Source: Pseudomonas asturiensis (GTDB lineage: Bacteria > Pseudomonadota > Gammaproteobacteria > Pseudomonadales > Pseudomonadaceae). From it: a DNA stretch of 64,000 nt. The stretch lies in contig NZ_FRDA01000002.1 of assembly GCF_900143095.1 (NCBI RefSeq), forward strand, positions 248,001 to 312,000, read 5' to 3'. The notes beneath the pieces are model-generated. The model was not told the DNA's origin and searched no databases. It was given only the letters and a program-made list of their open reading frames with translations. The position numbers and the translations under genes were made by a program. The number at the start of each line of letters is the position of its first letter. Position 1 is the stretch's first letter. Positions 9,681-18,587 of the stretch are shown piece by piece.

Positions 9681-9736
9681 GGGGCGATGCTGTTTACTTG
9701 CTCAAGAGCTCAACGCCCCTAGCCGATTCATACGAC

Positions 9737-10300
9737 TCAGATCTTGCCGACCAGGTCCAGAGACGGAGCCAGAGTGGCCTCGCCTTCTTTCCATTTGGCA
9801 GGGCAGACTTCGCCCGGGTGAGCAGCAACGTACTGAGCAGCCTTGATTTTGCGCAGCAGCTCGGAAGCGTCACGGCCTACGCCGCCATCGTTCAGTTCAA
9901 CGATTTTGATCTGACCTTCAGGGTTGATCACGAAAGTACCGCGGTCAGCCAGACCGGCTTCTTCGATCAGCACGTCGAAGTTGCGCGAGATGGTCAGAGT
10001 CGGGTCGCCGATCATGGTGTACTGGATTTTGCCGATTGCAGGCGAAGTGTTGTGCCATGCAGCGTGGGCGAAGTGGGTGTCAGTCGAAACGCTGTAGATT
10101 TCAACGCCCAGCTTCTGGAATTCAGCGTAGTTGTCAGCCAGGTCTTCCAGTTCGGTCGGGCAAACGAAGGTGAAGTCAGCCGGATAGAAGAATACGACAG
10201 ACCATTTGCCTTTGAAGTCAGCATCCGAAACGTCAACGAAAGAGCCGTTCTTGTAAGCAGTTGCCTTGAACGGTTTTACCTGGCTGTTGATGATAGGCAT
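9737..10300 (-). CDS. ahpC: Alkyl hydroperoxide reductase subunit C (2-Cys peroxiredoxin)
   Basis: Reduces hydrogen peroxide, organic peroxides and peroxynitrite in the cytoplasm; recycled by AhpF. The 187-aa protein has the peroxidatic Cys in [12 protein letters not shown] (about residue 47) and the resolving Cys in GEVCPAKW (about residue 166), the standard 2-Cys arrangement. The start ATG at 10300 has a good ribosome site (AGGAGATATACCG). It leads the ahpC-ahpF unit, with an OxyR-type palindrome about 70-105 bp upstream of the start. Confidence 0.97.
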   Translation of the reverse strand: MPIINSQVKPFKATAYKNGSFVDVSDADFKGKWSVVFFYPADFTFVCPTELEDLADNYAEFQKLGVEIYSVSTDTHFAHAAWHNTSPAIGKIQYTMIGDPTLTISRNFDVLIEEAGLADRGTFVINPEGQIKIVELNDGGVGRDASELLRKIKAAQYVAAHPGEVCPAKWKEGEATLAPSLDLVGKI

Positions 10301-10368
10301 CGGTATATCTCCTGATGGGTTGTGAATTCGATGAAGTGAAGCTTACGCAGGATCGATGACAAAGGCTC

Positions 10369-10405
10369 ATTGGCAAACCTCATGTCACTGATTGCTTTTC
10401 GCTAT
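10369..10405 (-). promoter_or_regulatory. Candidate OxyR binding site for ahpC
   Basis: Read on the minus strand, the tetramers ATAG, CAAT, ATGA and CAAT are separated by exactly 7 nt each, matching the 4-7-4-7-4-7-4 layout of the OxyR consensus (ATAG/CTAT repeats) with imperfect bases. It overlaps the stop codon of the upstream recombinase gene. Confidence 0.5.
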
Positions 10406-11361
10406 GGAAGCGGCTTATCAATAGAAGAAACCTTCATATCGCCCCCGCCTTCGAAAGCGCTCTGAAACGGCGCGGCGTCAATGTAACGCATCGCGGACTT
10501 CATGTCCCTCCAGCCCACGTACGCCATCAATGACTTGAGATCCCATCCGTTGTGGTGCGCCCAACTGGCGAAACCACGGCGCAGCGAGTGACTGGTGTAA
10601 GGTTCGGCCGCAATGCCTGCGCGGGCGAGCGCGTGACGCAACAAGGGAATGACACTGTTGGCGTGCAGCCCCTCCTCGCTCAGATTTCCCCAGCGATCCA
10701 CGCCCCGAAACACCGGCCCGCGCACCAGTGCCGCGCAGTTGACCCAGTCGATATAGGCCTGGACCGGACACAGCCGTTGCAGCGCAGGGGTTTGATAAGT
10801 CCTGCCCGCGTTGTCCCGATCACTTTTGCTGCGCGGCAGATAAAGGCTGATCCCCGCCCCGGCGATGGCCTTGACGTCTTGAACCTGCAGGCGACACAGC
10901 TCGTCGCTGCGAAACCCACGCCAGAAGCCGAGCAGAATCAGCGCCGCATCACGACGGCAACGCAAGACACCCGGCTGATCGCCACGCGCCTGCGCTTCCA
11001 GTGCTTCGGCGTTGAGCCTGGCGACCACGCGCTCCAGGTCGAGCAGTTGCAGCGGCTCTGCCTGTTTCTCCTGTGCGGGGTGCAGGGCGCGAATACCTTT
11101 GAGCACCTTGCGCACCACCGGTGCGCGGGTCGGATCAGCGAAACCCTGGCTGGAATGCCATTGAGCCAACCCTGACAAGCGCGATTTCAGGGTATTGACC
11201 GACAACTGTCCCGCATAGCACGCCAGGTAGCGCGCCACGCTTTCGCTGGTGGCGGGCAGAAACCCGCCCCACGTGACTTCGAAGTGCTCAACGGCCGCTC
11301 GGTAGCTGCGTCGGGTGTTGTCTCGGGTCGCCGCCTCAAGGTAGCGATCGACGTCATTCAT
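10402..11361 (-). CDS. Tyrosine recombinase/integrase family protein
   Basis: A 319-aa phage-integrase-family recombinase, starting at ATG 11361 (MNDVDRYLEAATRDN); an upstream in-frame TTG at 11460 would add 33 residues of unlikely composition. The N-terminal core-binding domain (about 1-110) includes TRRSYRAAVEHFEVTWGGF. The catalytic residues are visible: Arg in GFWRGFRSDELCRLQ, Lys in RSKSDRDNAGRTYQ, the HSLRRGF box (H-x-x-R), and the Tyr nucleophile in MKSAMRYIDAAPF. There is no adjacent tRNA or element boundary, so it may be a resident chromosomal recombinase rather than part of an active island. It is divergent from a KfrA-like gene across a region with two inverted repeats. Confidence 0.85.
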   Translation of the reverse strand: MNDVDRYLEAATRDNTRRSYRAAVEHFEVTWGGFLPATSESVARYLACYAGQLSVNTLKSRLSGLAQWHSSQGFADPTRAPVVRKVLKGIRALHPAQEKQAEPLQLLDLERVVARLNAEALEAQARGDQPGVLRCRRDAALILLGFWRGFRSDELCRLQVQDVKAIAGAGISLYLPRSKSDRDNAGRTYQTPALQRLCPVQAYIDWVNCAALVRGPVFRGVDRWGNLSEEGLHANSVIPLLRHALARAGIAAEPYTSHSLRRGFASWAHHNGWDLKSLMAYVGWRDMKSAMRYIDAAPFQSAFEGGGDMKVSSIDKPLP

Positions 11362-11420
11362 GTGCAAAACCTGAGTGGATGTACCGAATGGAGGCCCAAA
11401 AACGCGAGGGACGCGTCTGA

Positions 11421-11447
11421 CACGGGATAATACGCCAATATCCCGTG
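11421..11447. repeat. Perfect inverted repeat upstream of the recombinase
   Basis: CACGGGATA (11421-11429) and TATCCCGTG (11439-11447) form 9-bp arms around a 9-nt spacer. It lies between the recombinase start and the KfrA-like gene. It may be an operator for the KfrA-like protein or a recombinase core site. Confidence 0.6.
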
Positions 11448-11488
11448 CGATAAAATTCAAATAATGACGAAATCAAACAGCCAATATA

Positions 11489-11511
11489 GTATGTAATTAC
11501 AGGGTACATAC
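11489..11511. repeat. Second inverted repeat in the recombinase/kfrA-like intergenic region
   Basis: GTATGTA (11489-11495) and TACATAC (11505-11511), 7-bp arms around a 9-nt spacer, 27 bp before the KfrA-like start codon. The spacer length equals that of the neighbouring repeat although the arm sequences differ. Confidence 0.55.
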
Positions 11512-11537
11512 CACAGTACGAAATCGTAGGAGCAAAC

Positions 11538-12545
11538 ATGGCAAGGGGTGGCGTTAACAAGGCATTGGTGCTCAAGGCAAGGGCTGCCCTGCTTGCTCGC
11601 GGGGAAAACCCCAGCATTGATGCAGTACGTATCGAAATGGGCAACACAGGGTCCAAAACCACTATCCACCGTTACCTCAAGGAACTTGAGATCACCCATG
11701 CGCCCACGCCAGACATCAACGAAGAGCTGACCGGCCTGGTGGCCAACCTTGCGCAACGTCTGCAAGAACAGGCTCAGGAACGCATCGACCAGCTGTGCCT
11801 GGATCACGACACAAAATGCAAAGCCATTCAGGAAGCTCTATCGACGGCGCAGCAAAAAATGGACGGCCTGAACGAGCACATCCAGCAGAAGGATCAGACG
11901 CTGGAACGACAAGCCACCGCCCTGCTGGATCTGCAGGAAGCACTGCAAGTCTTACGCAACGAAAACACTCGACTGACGCAGGCCAACTCAGACCAGGAGT
12001 CCCGCCTGTTGGACAAGCAGGCGCAGATCCACTCTCTTGAAGAAAAACACCAGCACGCACGTGACGCGCTTGAGCACTATCGCAACTCGATCCGCGAACA
12101 ACGCGAGCAGGAGCAGCAGCGCCATGAAGGTCAGGTACAGCAACTGCAGATGGAACTGCGCCAGGCGCAGCAAAGCCTGAGCATCCGCCAGGAAGACATC
12201 ACCCAGTTGAACCGCGACAACGAACGACTGCTGGTCGAGGCGCGCAGCACGCAACGCGAATTGAACAGCCAAAAGGACCTGACCGAAAAGGTCAGCAGCC
12301 AAGCCGCAGCATCAGCCAAAGAGCATCAGCACGCTCAGACGCAGTGCGCTCTGCTGGAAGAAAAACTGCGAAGCCTGCACGACGACAACGTCGACCTCAG
12401 ACAGAGCCTGAAAGATGCGCAGCAGCAGAACCGGATGGTGGAACTGCTGCTGATCAAGAAAGAGACCGCGCTGGAGTCACTGCAGTCCTCCACTGAGCCC
12501 ACACCCAAAGCCAGGCCATCGCGCAAGAAGCCAGGCACGCCTTGA
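11538..12545 (+). CDS. KfrA-like DNA-binding coiled-coil protein
   Basis: A 335-aa protein with an N-terminal DNA-binding domain of the plasmid KfrA type (about residues 1-60, GGVNKALVLKARAALLARG followed by TGSKTTIHRYLKELE, a winged-helix-like segment) and then about 250 residues of continuous heptad-rich coiled coil (many Q/E/L). The C-terminus is basic (KARPSRKKPGTP). KfrA of IncP plasmids is an autorepressor that forms filaments and aids plasmid stability; chromosomal relatives are uncharacterised. A good ribosome site (AGGAGCAAAC) precedes the ATG. Divergence from a tyrosine recombinase suggests shared control or shared work on DNA. Confidence 0.75.
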   Translation: MARGGVNKALVLKARAALLARGENPSIDAVRIEMGNTGSKTTIHRYLKELEITHAPTPDINEELTGLVANLAQRLQEQAQERIDQLCLDHDTKCKAIQEALSTAQQKMDGLNEHIQQKDQTLERQATALLDLQEALQVLRNENTRLTQANSDQESRLLDKQAQIHSLEEKHQHARDALEHYRNSIREQREQEQQRHEGQVQQLQMELRQAQQSLSIRQEDITQLNRDNERLLVEARSTQRELNSQKDLTEKVSSQAAASAKEHQHAQTQCALLEEKLRSLHDDNVDLRQSLKDAQQQNRMVELLLIKKETALESLQSSTEPTPKARPSRKKPGTP

Positions 12546-12566
12546 CGCAGGAACAGCCCTGGCCGC

Positions 12567-13868
12567 TCAGTTGTGCCGATCAACCTTGCAGGGCAGGTAC
12601 AGATCGACCCGAGTCCCCTGCCCCTCGACGCTCTCGATCTGCACATGCCCACCTGTCTGCTTGATGAAGCCGTAGACCATCGAAAGCCCCAGCCCAGTCC
12701 CCTGGCCGACAGGCTTGGTAGTGAAGAACGGATCGAACACCTGATCAATCACACGCTGACTGATACCACAGCCATCATCCTCGACACTGAGCAGGACGTA
12801 GTCTCCCGGCGTCAACGTACGCTGTGGCGCAGCGACGGTCACAGCCCGGGTCAACACCTGCAGTCGCCCACCATCCGGCATGGCATCGCGCGCATTGATC
12901 ACCAGATTCAACAAGGCATTCTCCAATTGATGCTCGTCCGTCCAGACCTGACTCAACGCCTCAGCCAGCTCAATGTGCAGAAAGGTCCGGGCCGACACCG
13001 TACCTTGCAGCAATTCCTGCATCGAGCGGACCATATGATTGACGTCTACAGCGCAGGTATTGAGGGCCTGACGCCTGGCGAAGGTCAGCAATCGCTGAGT
13101 GAGCGCCCCAGCGCGATTGGCGGACGCGATGGCCGCGCCCACATAACGCTCAACATCATCGAGGCGTCCTTCGGCGGCCCTGCGCTGAATCAGATCCAGC
13201 GCTCCGAGCACACCGGTCAGCATGTTGTTGAAGTCGTGAGCGATGCCTCCGGTCAGTTGACCAACAGCATCCATCTTCTGCGCATGGCGCAACACCTCTT
13301 CAGCCTGCGCCCGCTCATTGATCTGCACCTGCAGCAACTGATTGGCCGCTGCCAGTTCATGAGTACGTTCGGCGACGCGCAACTCCAGACTTTCATTGAG
13401 TTCGCGCAAGGCCTCCTCGGCGCGAACCTGAGCAGTAATGTCCGTGTGAGTGCCCAACCAATGCGTGATGTGACCCTGCTCGTCGCGCATCGGCAAGGCG
13501 CGAGAGAGAAACCAGTTGAACGCCCCATCGCGGGACTTGATCGGAAAGGTGTCTTCCCAGATCGAACCGGTCGCAAAACAATGCTGCAGTCGTGCGGCCA
13601 CCCGCTCCCGATGCTCAGGGTCGAGCACTGAGCGCCAGCCCAGCGCACGCATGGACTCCAGCGAAGCACCGGTATAGGCATACCAACGCTCGTTGTACCA
13701 CTGGACCCGGCCCTGAGGATTGGCCGTCCACGCCAGCTGACTCATGTTGTCGGCCAGCGTTCTGAATTGGCGTTCGCTCTCGCGAAGCCTGTCGATCTGC
13801 TGCGTTGCAGCGTGTCCCTGATCGGCCGAATGCAAAGGCATGACGACCTTCGGTCTTTCCTTGTCCAC
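12567..13868 (-). CDS. PAS-domain sensor histidine kinase (orphan)
   Basis: A 433-aa cytoplasmic hybrid-less kinase. A PAS/PAC domain covers about residues 30-150 (FRTLADNMSQLAWTANPQGRVQWYN ... GTHTDITAQVRAEEALREL in two stretches), then a coiled-coil linker, the dimerisation box GGIAHDFNNMLTGV with the phospho-accepting His, and a HATPase_c domain with N box LVINARDAMPDGG, G1 DDGCGI, F box FDPFFTTK and G2 GTGLGLSMVYGF. No transmembrane segment and no receiver domain. The HDFNNML box is typical of HWE/His-Asp-Phe kinases in the FixL/NtrB-like class. The start is GTG 13868. No response regulator gene is adjacent, so the partner is elsewhere. Confidence 0.9.
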   Translation of the reverse strand: MDKERPKVVMPLHSADQGHAATQQIDRLRESERQFRTLADNMSQLAWTANPQGRVQWYNERWYAYTGASLESMRALGWRSVLDPEHRERVAARLQHCFATGSIWEDTFPIKSRDGAFNWFLSRALPMRDEQGHITHWLGTHTDITAQVRAEEALRELNESLELRVAERTHELAAANQLLQVQINERAQAEEVLRHAQKMDAVGQLTGGIAHDFNNMLTGVLGALDLIQRRAAEGRLDDVERYVGAAIASANRAGALTQRLLTFARRQALNTCAVDVNHMVRSMQELLQGTVSARTFLHIELAEALSQVWTDEHQLENALLNLVINARDAMPDGGRLQVLTRAVTVAAPQRTLTPGDYVLLSVEDDGCGISQRVIDQVFDPFFTTKPVGQGTGLGLSMVYGFIKQTGGHVQIESVEGQGTRVDLYLPCKVDRHN

Positions 13869-13902
13869 TGTCGGGGTCCGTCCTTTTCAACCTTATATAC
13901 CT

Positions 13903-13923
13903 CGGGACTCATCCTGAGTCCCG
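13903..13923 (-). terminator. Hairpin downstream of gor
   Basis: CGGGACTCA (13903-13911) / TGAGTCCCG (13915-13923), a perfect 9-bp stem with a 3-nt loop just after the gor stop. It has no strong U tract, so the terminator role is tentative. Confidence 0.45.
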
Positions 13924-13934
13924 GGCCTCGCCTG

Positions 13935-15293
13935 TTATCGCTGAACCGGTGTGCGCATGGTGACGAACTCTTCAGCCGCTGTCGGGTGCACACCGATGGT
14001 GTCGTCGAACACCTGCTTGGTAGCACCGGCCTTGATGGCGATTGCCAGGCTCTGCACGATTTCACCGGCGTCAGGCCCCACCATATGGCAGCCCAGAACG
14101 CGATCAGTCTTCGCATCGACAACCAGCTTCATCAGGGTGCGCTCCTGATCATCGGTCAGCGTCAGCTTCATCGGCCGGAAACGGCTTTCGAAGATCTGCA
14201 CCTCATGCCCGGCTTCGATGGCCGCCTCCTCTGTGAGGCCCACCGTACCAATGTTCGGCAGACTGAAAACCGCCGTTGGAATATGGTTGTAGTCCACTGG
14301 ACGATATTGTTCAGGCTTGAACAGACGTCGAGCCAGCGCCATGCCTTCAGCCAGCGCCACCGGTGTCAGTTGCACGCCGCCAATGACATCGCCAATCGCC
14401 AGAATGGACGGCTCGCTGCTCTGGTAGTGTTCGTCGACTTCAATATAGCCGTGTTTATCGAGCTTGACGTCAACGCTTTCCAGCCCGAGGTTGTCGAGCA
14501 TCGGGCGGCGACCGGTCGCGTAAAACACACAATCGGTTTCCAGCGTCTCACCGCTTTTCATCGCCAACAGCAGGCTGCCATCGGACTGCTTGTCGATACG
14601 CGAAATATCGCTATTGAAGCGGATGCCCATGTGACGCTTGAGCAATTCTTCATGCAGATGCTTGCGCACACTGCCGTCAAATCCGCGCAGGAACAGCTCG
14701 CCCCGGTAAACCAGCGTCGTGTCAGCACCCAGACCGTTGAAGATGGAGGCGAACTCGACGGCAATGTAACCGCCACCCACTACGACAATGCGCTTGGGCA
14801 GCTCTTTGAGAAAGAAGGCTTCGTTCGACGAAATCGCATGCTCACGCCCAGGCACGTCAGGAATCTGCGGCCAGCCGCCCGTCGCGATCAAAATACGCTC
14901 GGCGCTGTAGGTCTGACCGTTGATTTCGACCTTCTGCGTGCCCACGATCTTCGCGTGCCCTTCGAGCAGCGTGACGCCGCTGTCGACCAGCAACTTGCGA
15001 TAGATGCCGTTAAGGCGATTGATCTCGCGGTCCTTGTTGGCGATGAGCGTCGGCCAGTCGAAACTCGGCTCACCCACCGACCAGCCAAAGCCCTTGGCGT
15101 GCTCGAAGTCTTCGGAAAAATGCGAGCTGTACACCATCAATTTCTTGGGCACACACCCGACGTTGACACAGGTCCCACCCAGATAACGGCTCTCGGCAAC
15201 CGCAACCTTTGCGCCGAACCCGGCGGCAAAACGGGCGGCACGTACGCCACCGGAACCCGCGCCAATTACAAACAGATCGAAATCGTAAGCCAT
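13935..15293 (-). CDS. gor: Glutathione-disulfide reductase
   Basis: NADPH-dependent flavoenzyme that keeps glutathione reduced in the cytosol. The 452-aa protein shows the FAD motif ([20 protein letters not shown]), the redox disulfide [15 protein letters not shown] near residues 42-47, the NADPH motif [19 protein letters not shown] followed by the Arg-rich region, the FAD Asp motif [21 protein letters not shown], and the dimer-interface active-site block [16 protein letters not shown] with the catalytic His-Glu pair. ATG 15293 has AAGGAG 8 bp upstream. Single gene. Confidence 0.95.
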   Translation of the reverse strand: MAYDFDLFVIGAGSGGVRAARFAAGFGAKVAVAESRYLGGTCVNVGCVPKKLMVYSSHFSEDFEHAKGFGWSVGEPSFDWPTLIANKDREINRLNGIYRKLLVDSGVTLLEGHAKIVGTQKVEINGQTYSAERILIATGGWPQIPDVPGREHAISSNEAFFLKELPKRIVVVGGGYIAVEFASIFNGLGADTTLVYRGELFLRGFDGSVRKHLHEELLKRHMGIRFNSDISRIDKQSDGSLLLAMKSGETLETDCVFYATGRRPMLDNLGLESVDVKLDKHGYIEVDEHYQSSEPSILAIGDVIGGVQLTPVALAEGMALARRLFKPEQYRPVDYNHIPTAVFSLPNIGTVGLTEEAAIEAGHEVQIFESRFRPMKLTLTDDQERTLMKLVVDAKTDRVLGCHMVGPDAGEIVQSLAIAIKAGATKQVFDDTIGVHPTAAEEFVTMRTPVQR

Positions 15294-15352
15294 CAATGTC
15301 TCCTTAGCAGAGGCACAGCATAACCGCTTGGCGGTCAGTCAGAAATGACAAA

Positions 15353-15370
15353 GCCACCCGAAGGTGGCCT
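15353..15370 (-). terminator. Terminator-like hairpin downstream of galU
   Basis: GCCACC (15353-15358) / GGTGGC (15363-15368) with a 4-nt loop; the minus strand continues TTTGTCATTT. Located 30 bp after the galU stop. Confidence 0.6.
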
Positions 15371-15397
15371 TGACTTGATACGCGGACGGGCAATGAA

Positions 15398-16237
15398 TCA
15401 GTAAGCCTTGCCTGTCTTGTAGAAGTGCTCGAAGCAGAAGTTGGTCGCTTCGATGTAACCTTCGGCGCCACCGCAGTCGAAACGCTTACCATCAAACTTA
15501 TAGGCCAGAACATTACCTTCTTTGGCCTGCTTCATCAGCGCGTCGGTGATCTGGATCTCGCCACCCTTGCCCGGCTCGGTCTGCTCGATTTTTTCGAAGA
15601 TGTCCGGCGTCAGGATGTAACGACCGATGATCGCGAGGTTGGAAGGCGCATCTTCAGGCTTTGGCTTCTCGACCATGTCAGTGACACGGAACAGGCCAGG
15701 CTTGATCTCTTCACCCGCAATAACACCGTACTTGTTGGTTTCCTGCGGATCGACTTCCTGGATCGCGACGATCGAGCAGCCATAATGCTTGTGCAGCTTG
15801 ACCATCTGAGCCAGCACACCGTCACCATCCAGGTTAACGCACAGGTCATCCGCCAGCACCACGGCAAAGGCCTCGTTACCGATCAGAGGGCGACCGCTGA
15901 GGATGGCATGGCCCAGGCCTTTCATTTCAGTCTGACGGGTGTAGGAGAAGCTGCACTCGTCGATCAGCTTGCGAATGCCGACCAGGTATTTTTCTTTGTC
16001 GGTGCCCTTGATCTGGTGCTCGAGCTCGTAGCTGATATCGAAGTGGTCTTCCAGCGCGCGCTTACCGCGGCCGGTCACGATGGAAATCTGGCTCAGGCCA
16101 GCCGCGAGGGCTTCTTCAACACCGTATTGGATCAGTGGCTTGTTGACCACCGGCAGCATTTCCTTGGGCATGGCCTTGGTCGCTGGCAAAAAGCGAGTGC
16201 CGTAACCGGCTGCTGGGAACAAGCATTTCTTGATCAT
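15398..16237 (-). CDS. galU: UTP-glucose-1-phosphate uridylyltransferase
   Basis: Makes UDP-glucose for LPS, exopolysaccharide and osmoregulated glucans. The 279-aa length is typical. Signature motifs are the nucleotide-binding GYGTRFLPATKAMPKEMLP near the N-terminus, KPLIQYGVEEA, and the VVLADDLC block with the metal-binding Asp. It is a single gene upstream of gor on the same strand, ending in its own weak hairpin. In pseudomonads this activity supports alginate and LPS core synthesis. Confidence 0.97.
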   Translation of the reverse strand: MIKKCLFPAAGYGTRFLPATKAMPKEMLPVVNKPLIQYGVEEALAAGLSQISIVTGRGKRALEDHFDISYELEHQIKGTDKEKYLVGIRKLIDECSFSYTRQTEMKGLGHAILSGRPLIGNEAFAVVLADDLCVNLDGDGVLAQMVKLHKHYGCSIVAIQEVDPQETNKYGVIAGEEIKPGLFRVTDMVEKPKPEDAPSNLAIIGRYILTPDIFEKIEQTEPGKGGEIQITDALMKQAKEGNVLAYKFDGKRFDCGGAEGYIEATNFCFEHFYKTGKAY

Positions 16238-16519
16238 AAAAGTCCTTGATAAGGGCTGTTGGTGTTAACGGCGCAGTCTAATCAGGCGGCGGGCACCTTA
16301 CAATGCCCCGCCACGGGCCACAGGATGTCATGGTAGAGGTATAGACGAACAGATAGTTCCGCACAAACGAGTATATTGCGAACACCCGGCACTGCTTTTA
16401 CATACCTGGCACACCAACGTCCACGACATTTATCCTTAAAACATGGCGGAACGATGGCACGCGCCATCAGTCCAACCTGCTGCACCCGTAATCCATTTGC
16501 CCCTCTTGAAGCGAACGAC

Positions 16520-16801
16520 ATGATCAGACTTTTGTGCATTATTGCTGTGCTGGGCCTCGCTGGCTGCGCAACCGCCTCCAACACCTACCTGAAGAACGGC
16601 AAACAAGGCCTGAGCATCGACTGCTCGGGCGAAGCGATGTCCTGGGCTGCCTGTTATGAAAAGGCTGACGCTTCCTGCGCCGGAACCGGTTACGAAATCG
16701 TCGGCACTGACGGCACTCCCCAGCCCGCCGAGAGCGAAAAAACCCTGGGCGTCGATGTCGGCAACTACAAGAGCCGCAGCGTTCTGGTCGTTTGCAAGTA
16801 A
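16520..16801 (+). CDS. Small predicted lipoprotein
   Basis: A 93-aa protein from ATG 16520 (MIRLLCIIAVLGLAGC), a clean lipoprotein signal with lipobox LAGC. The mature part is short, with three cysteines (CSGEAMSWAACYEKADASC) and a final VVCK, compatible with two disulfides in the periplasm. Upstream in-frame starts exist but would bury the signal peptide. It resembles conserved small Pseudomonas lipoproteins of unknown function. It is convergent with another small lipoprotein gene. Confidence 0.75.
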   Translation: MIRLLCIIAVLGLAGCATASNTYLKNGKQGLSIDCSGEAMSWAACYEKADASCAGTGYEIVGTDGTPQPAESEKTLGVDVGNYKSRSVLVVCK

Positions 16802-16852
16802 AGCCGGGCCCTGCCGTTCATGCGCAGGGCCGCTGAAAGACCGGGAATTCGA

Positions 16853-17203
16853 TCACCCCGAAATGCAGGCTTCCGCAGCGTGCTGAACGTCGCGAAAACG
16901 AATCGGCACGTTGGCCAGGCGCTCATAAACCTTGATCGAGCTGCCTCCAGAACGGTTTTCAATATCCAGCACCGCCGTTGGCGATTTGCTCAATTTCTGC
17001 GCCACGATCAAACGCAGCCCATCATGGCGGCGCTCCACTGAAGGTTGCGCACGACTGCTGCTGATCTTCTCGATGAAACAGTCAGCGTACTCCTGCGGAT
17101 TCTTGCCCGAGATCACACTCATGGTGGCAGGCGTATGTTCGATGTCGTTGACGGTTGCGCAACCAGTCATCGCCAGAGCCAGGATTACCACAGCCAGTTT
17201 CAT
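16853..17203 (-). CDS. Small predicted lipoprotein
   Basis: A 116-aa protein from ATG 17203, preceded by an excellent ribosome site (GGAGGG, 7 bp upstream), with signal MKLAVVILALAMTGC (lipobox MTGC). Two further cysteines (YADCFIEKIS and EACISG) could pair. The mature domain is unrecognised. It is convergent with the other lipoprotein, with only 51 bp between stops; that gap holds a GGCCCTGC/GCAGGGCC hairpin that may end both transcripts. Confidence 0.75.
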   Translation of the reverse strand: MKLAVVILALAMTGCATVNDIEHTPATMSVISGKNPQEYADCFIEKISSSRAQPSVERRHDGLRLIVAQKLSKSPTAVLDIENRSGGSSIKVYERLANVPIRFRDVQHAAEACISG

Positions 17204-17370
17204 ACAATCCCTCCAAATAAAGGTGCTACGACAAGCCGTGGCCCGATTAGATCCCGAACACGTCATTATTTATGCAAAAGATTGCAATTAACGAACGGTC
17301 GGCGGCAAATGAAGGGCGCCGCATGCTATCGTTTTGATTTTTCAGAAAAAGCCATTTTCCGGAGTGCCCC

Positions 17371-17676
17371 ATGAAATTCGTACACCAGCGTGAGCATCTC
17401 AACGAAGACGATCTGGTCGTCATTGAATGCTCGCAGATCTGCAATATTCGGCTGATGAACGACGCGAACTTTCGCAGCTTCAAAAATGGCGGCCGACACA
17501 CTTACCACGGCGGCGCGTTCGACACCTTCCCTGCCAAGATTGCCGCACCGAGCACCGGTTTCTGGAACATCACAATCGACACCGCTGCGCGCAAGACCGA
17601 CACCAACGCCGGGCGTAAACTGCCGTTCACGCATTCGATCAAGATCGTCCGCCGCTCGACCTCTCGCCTGCGCTGA
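17371..17676 (+). CDS. DUF1883 domain protein
   Basis: A 101-aa protein matching the DUF1883 family: MKFVHQREHLNEDDLVVIECSQICNIRLM at the start, then NFRSFKNGGRHTYHGGAF and a beta-rich GFWNITIDTA block. The family has a compact beta-sandwich and is often found at the N-terminus of TIR-domain proteins, but here it stands alone. No enzymatic residues are evident. It is followed 14 bp later by a 60-aa gene and then alkB, all on the plus strand. Confidence 0.8.
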   Translation: MKFVHQREHLNEDDLVVIECSQICNIRLMNDANFRSFKNGGRHTYHGGAFDTFPAKIAAPSTGFWNITIDTAARKTDTNAGRKLPFTHSIKIVRRSTSRLR

Positions 17677-17690
17677 TACAAGGAGTCAAC

Positions 17691-17873
17691 ATGAGCACTT
17701 CCCCCGTAAGGACCACCAAGTACGCCGTCAGCTACAAGCTCAATGGCGAACGCCGCTTCGAATTCGCACAACTTCAATCGGCATCGGTTGAAGAAGCGCG
17801 CACTGCACTGGAAAAAATGCACGGCCAGGGCGATGACCAGATCAGCGACGTCAAGGTCAGCAAGGCCCTCTAA
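17691..17873 (+). CDS. Small conserved hypothetical protein (60 aa)
   Basis: Starts at ATG 17691 with ribosome site AAGGAGTCAAC. The 60-residue product (YAVSYKLNGERRFEFAQLQ near the N-terminus, helix EEARTALEKMH in the middle) looks like a small alpha/beta domain. It is closely spaced between the DUF1883 gene and alkB, suggesting a three-gene operon. Function unknown. Confidence 0.65.
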   Translation: MSTSPVRTTKYAVSYKLNGERRFEFAQLQSASVEEARTALEKMHGQGDDQISDVKVSKAL

Positions 17874-17884
17874 GACACTAGCAG

Positions 17885-18577
17885 GTGTTGGATTCGATCA
17901 TGCAACGCAAGGGCGACCCAAACGCTACCTTCGATCTGTTTGCCGACGAAGCGCCCCAGCCAGCGGCTCATGAACAGATAGGCCCACAGTCCTGGTTGCT
18001 GAGAGGCCTGGCCCTGCCCTTCATGAATCGATTGATACCTGCCCTGCGCGACACCCTGTCTCAGGCGCCGTTCAGGCGCATGACCACACCGGGCGGCCAC
18101 ATCATGTCGGCAGCCCTGAGCAGTTGCGGCCAACTGGGCTGGATCACCGACCGGCAAGGTTATCGCTACGGCGACAGAGACCCGAATACCGGAAAACCCT
18201 GGCCAGCAATGCCAGATGTATTCGTCGAACTGGCGCAGACAGCGTCAACGGTCGCAGGTTTTGCTGACTTCGAGCCAGACGCCTGCCTGATAAACCGCTA
18301 CGTCGCCGGTGCGAAAATGTCGCTGCATCAGGACAAGGACGAACAGGACCATCGCTGGCCCGTGGTATCCGTGTCGCTGGGCATTCCCGCCACATTTCAG
18401 TTCGGCGGCTTGCTGCGCAGCGACAAGCCCGCACGCATTTCACTGTTTCATGGCGACGTTGTCGTCTGGGGAGGCGAGGACCGCCTTCGCTTTCATGGCA
18501 TCCTGCCTCTCAAGCCCGCCGAACATCCGGTCATGGGCCCGCAACGCATCAACCTGACGTTTCGCAAAGCAGGCTGA
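17885..18577 (+). CDS. alkB: AlkB-type DNA/RNA oxidative demethylase
   Basis: Fe(II)/2-oxoglutarate dioxygenase that removes methyl lesions such as 1-methyladenine and 3-methylcytosine. About 230 aa. The iron triad is visible as H-x-D in MSLHQDKDEQDH and the distal His in RLRFHGILPL, and the 2-oxoglutarate-binding Arg residues in RINLTFR at the C-terminus. The substrate-lid motif NRYVAGAKM precedes the first ligand. The GTG at 17885 is used; TTG 17888 or ATG 17900 are alternatives and none has a strong ribosome site. No ada or alkA neighbour. Confidence 0.9.
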   Translation: MLDSIMQRKGDPNATFDLFADEAPQPAAHEQIGPQSWLLRGLALPFMNRLIPALRDTLSQAPFRRMTTPGGHIMSAALSSCGQLGWITDRQGYRYGDRDPNTGKPWPAMPDVFVELAQTASTVAGFADFEPDACLINRYVAGAKMSLHQDKDEQDHRWPVVSVSLGIPATFQFGGLLRSDKPARISLFHGDVVVWGGEDRLRFHGILPLKPAEHPVMGPQRINLTFRKAG

Positions 18578-18587
18578 TAGTGACGAG

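Noticed and set aside
8070..9722. 550-aa open frame antisense to ahpF
   Set aside because: It lies wholly on the opposite strand of a clear ahpF with intact motifs, has low-complexity Arg/Gln/His-rich composition typical of GC-rich shadow frames and no family features.
13767..15323. 518-aa open frame antisense to gor
   Set aside because: Shadow of the gor reading frame; no recognisable domain and no ribosome site.
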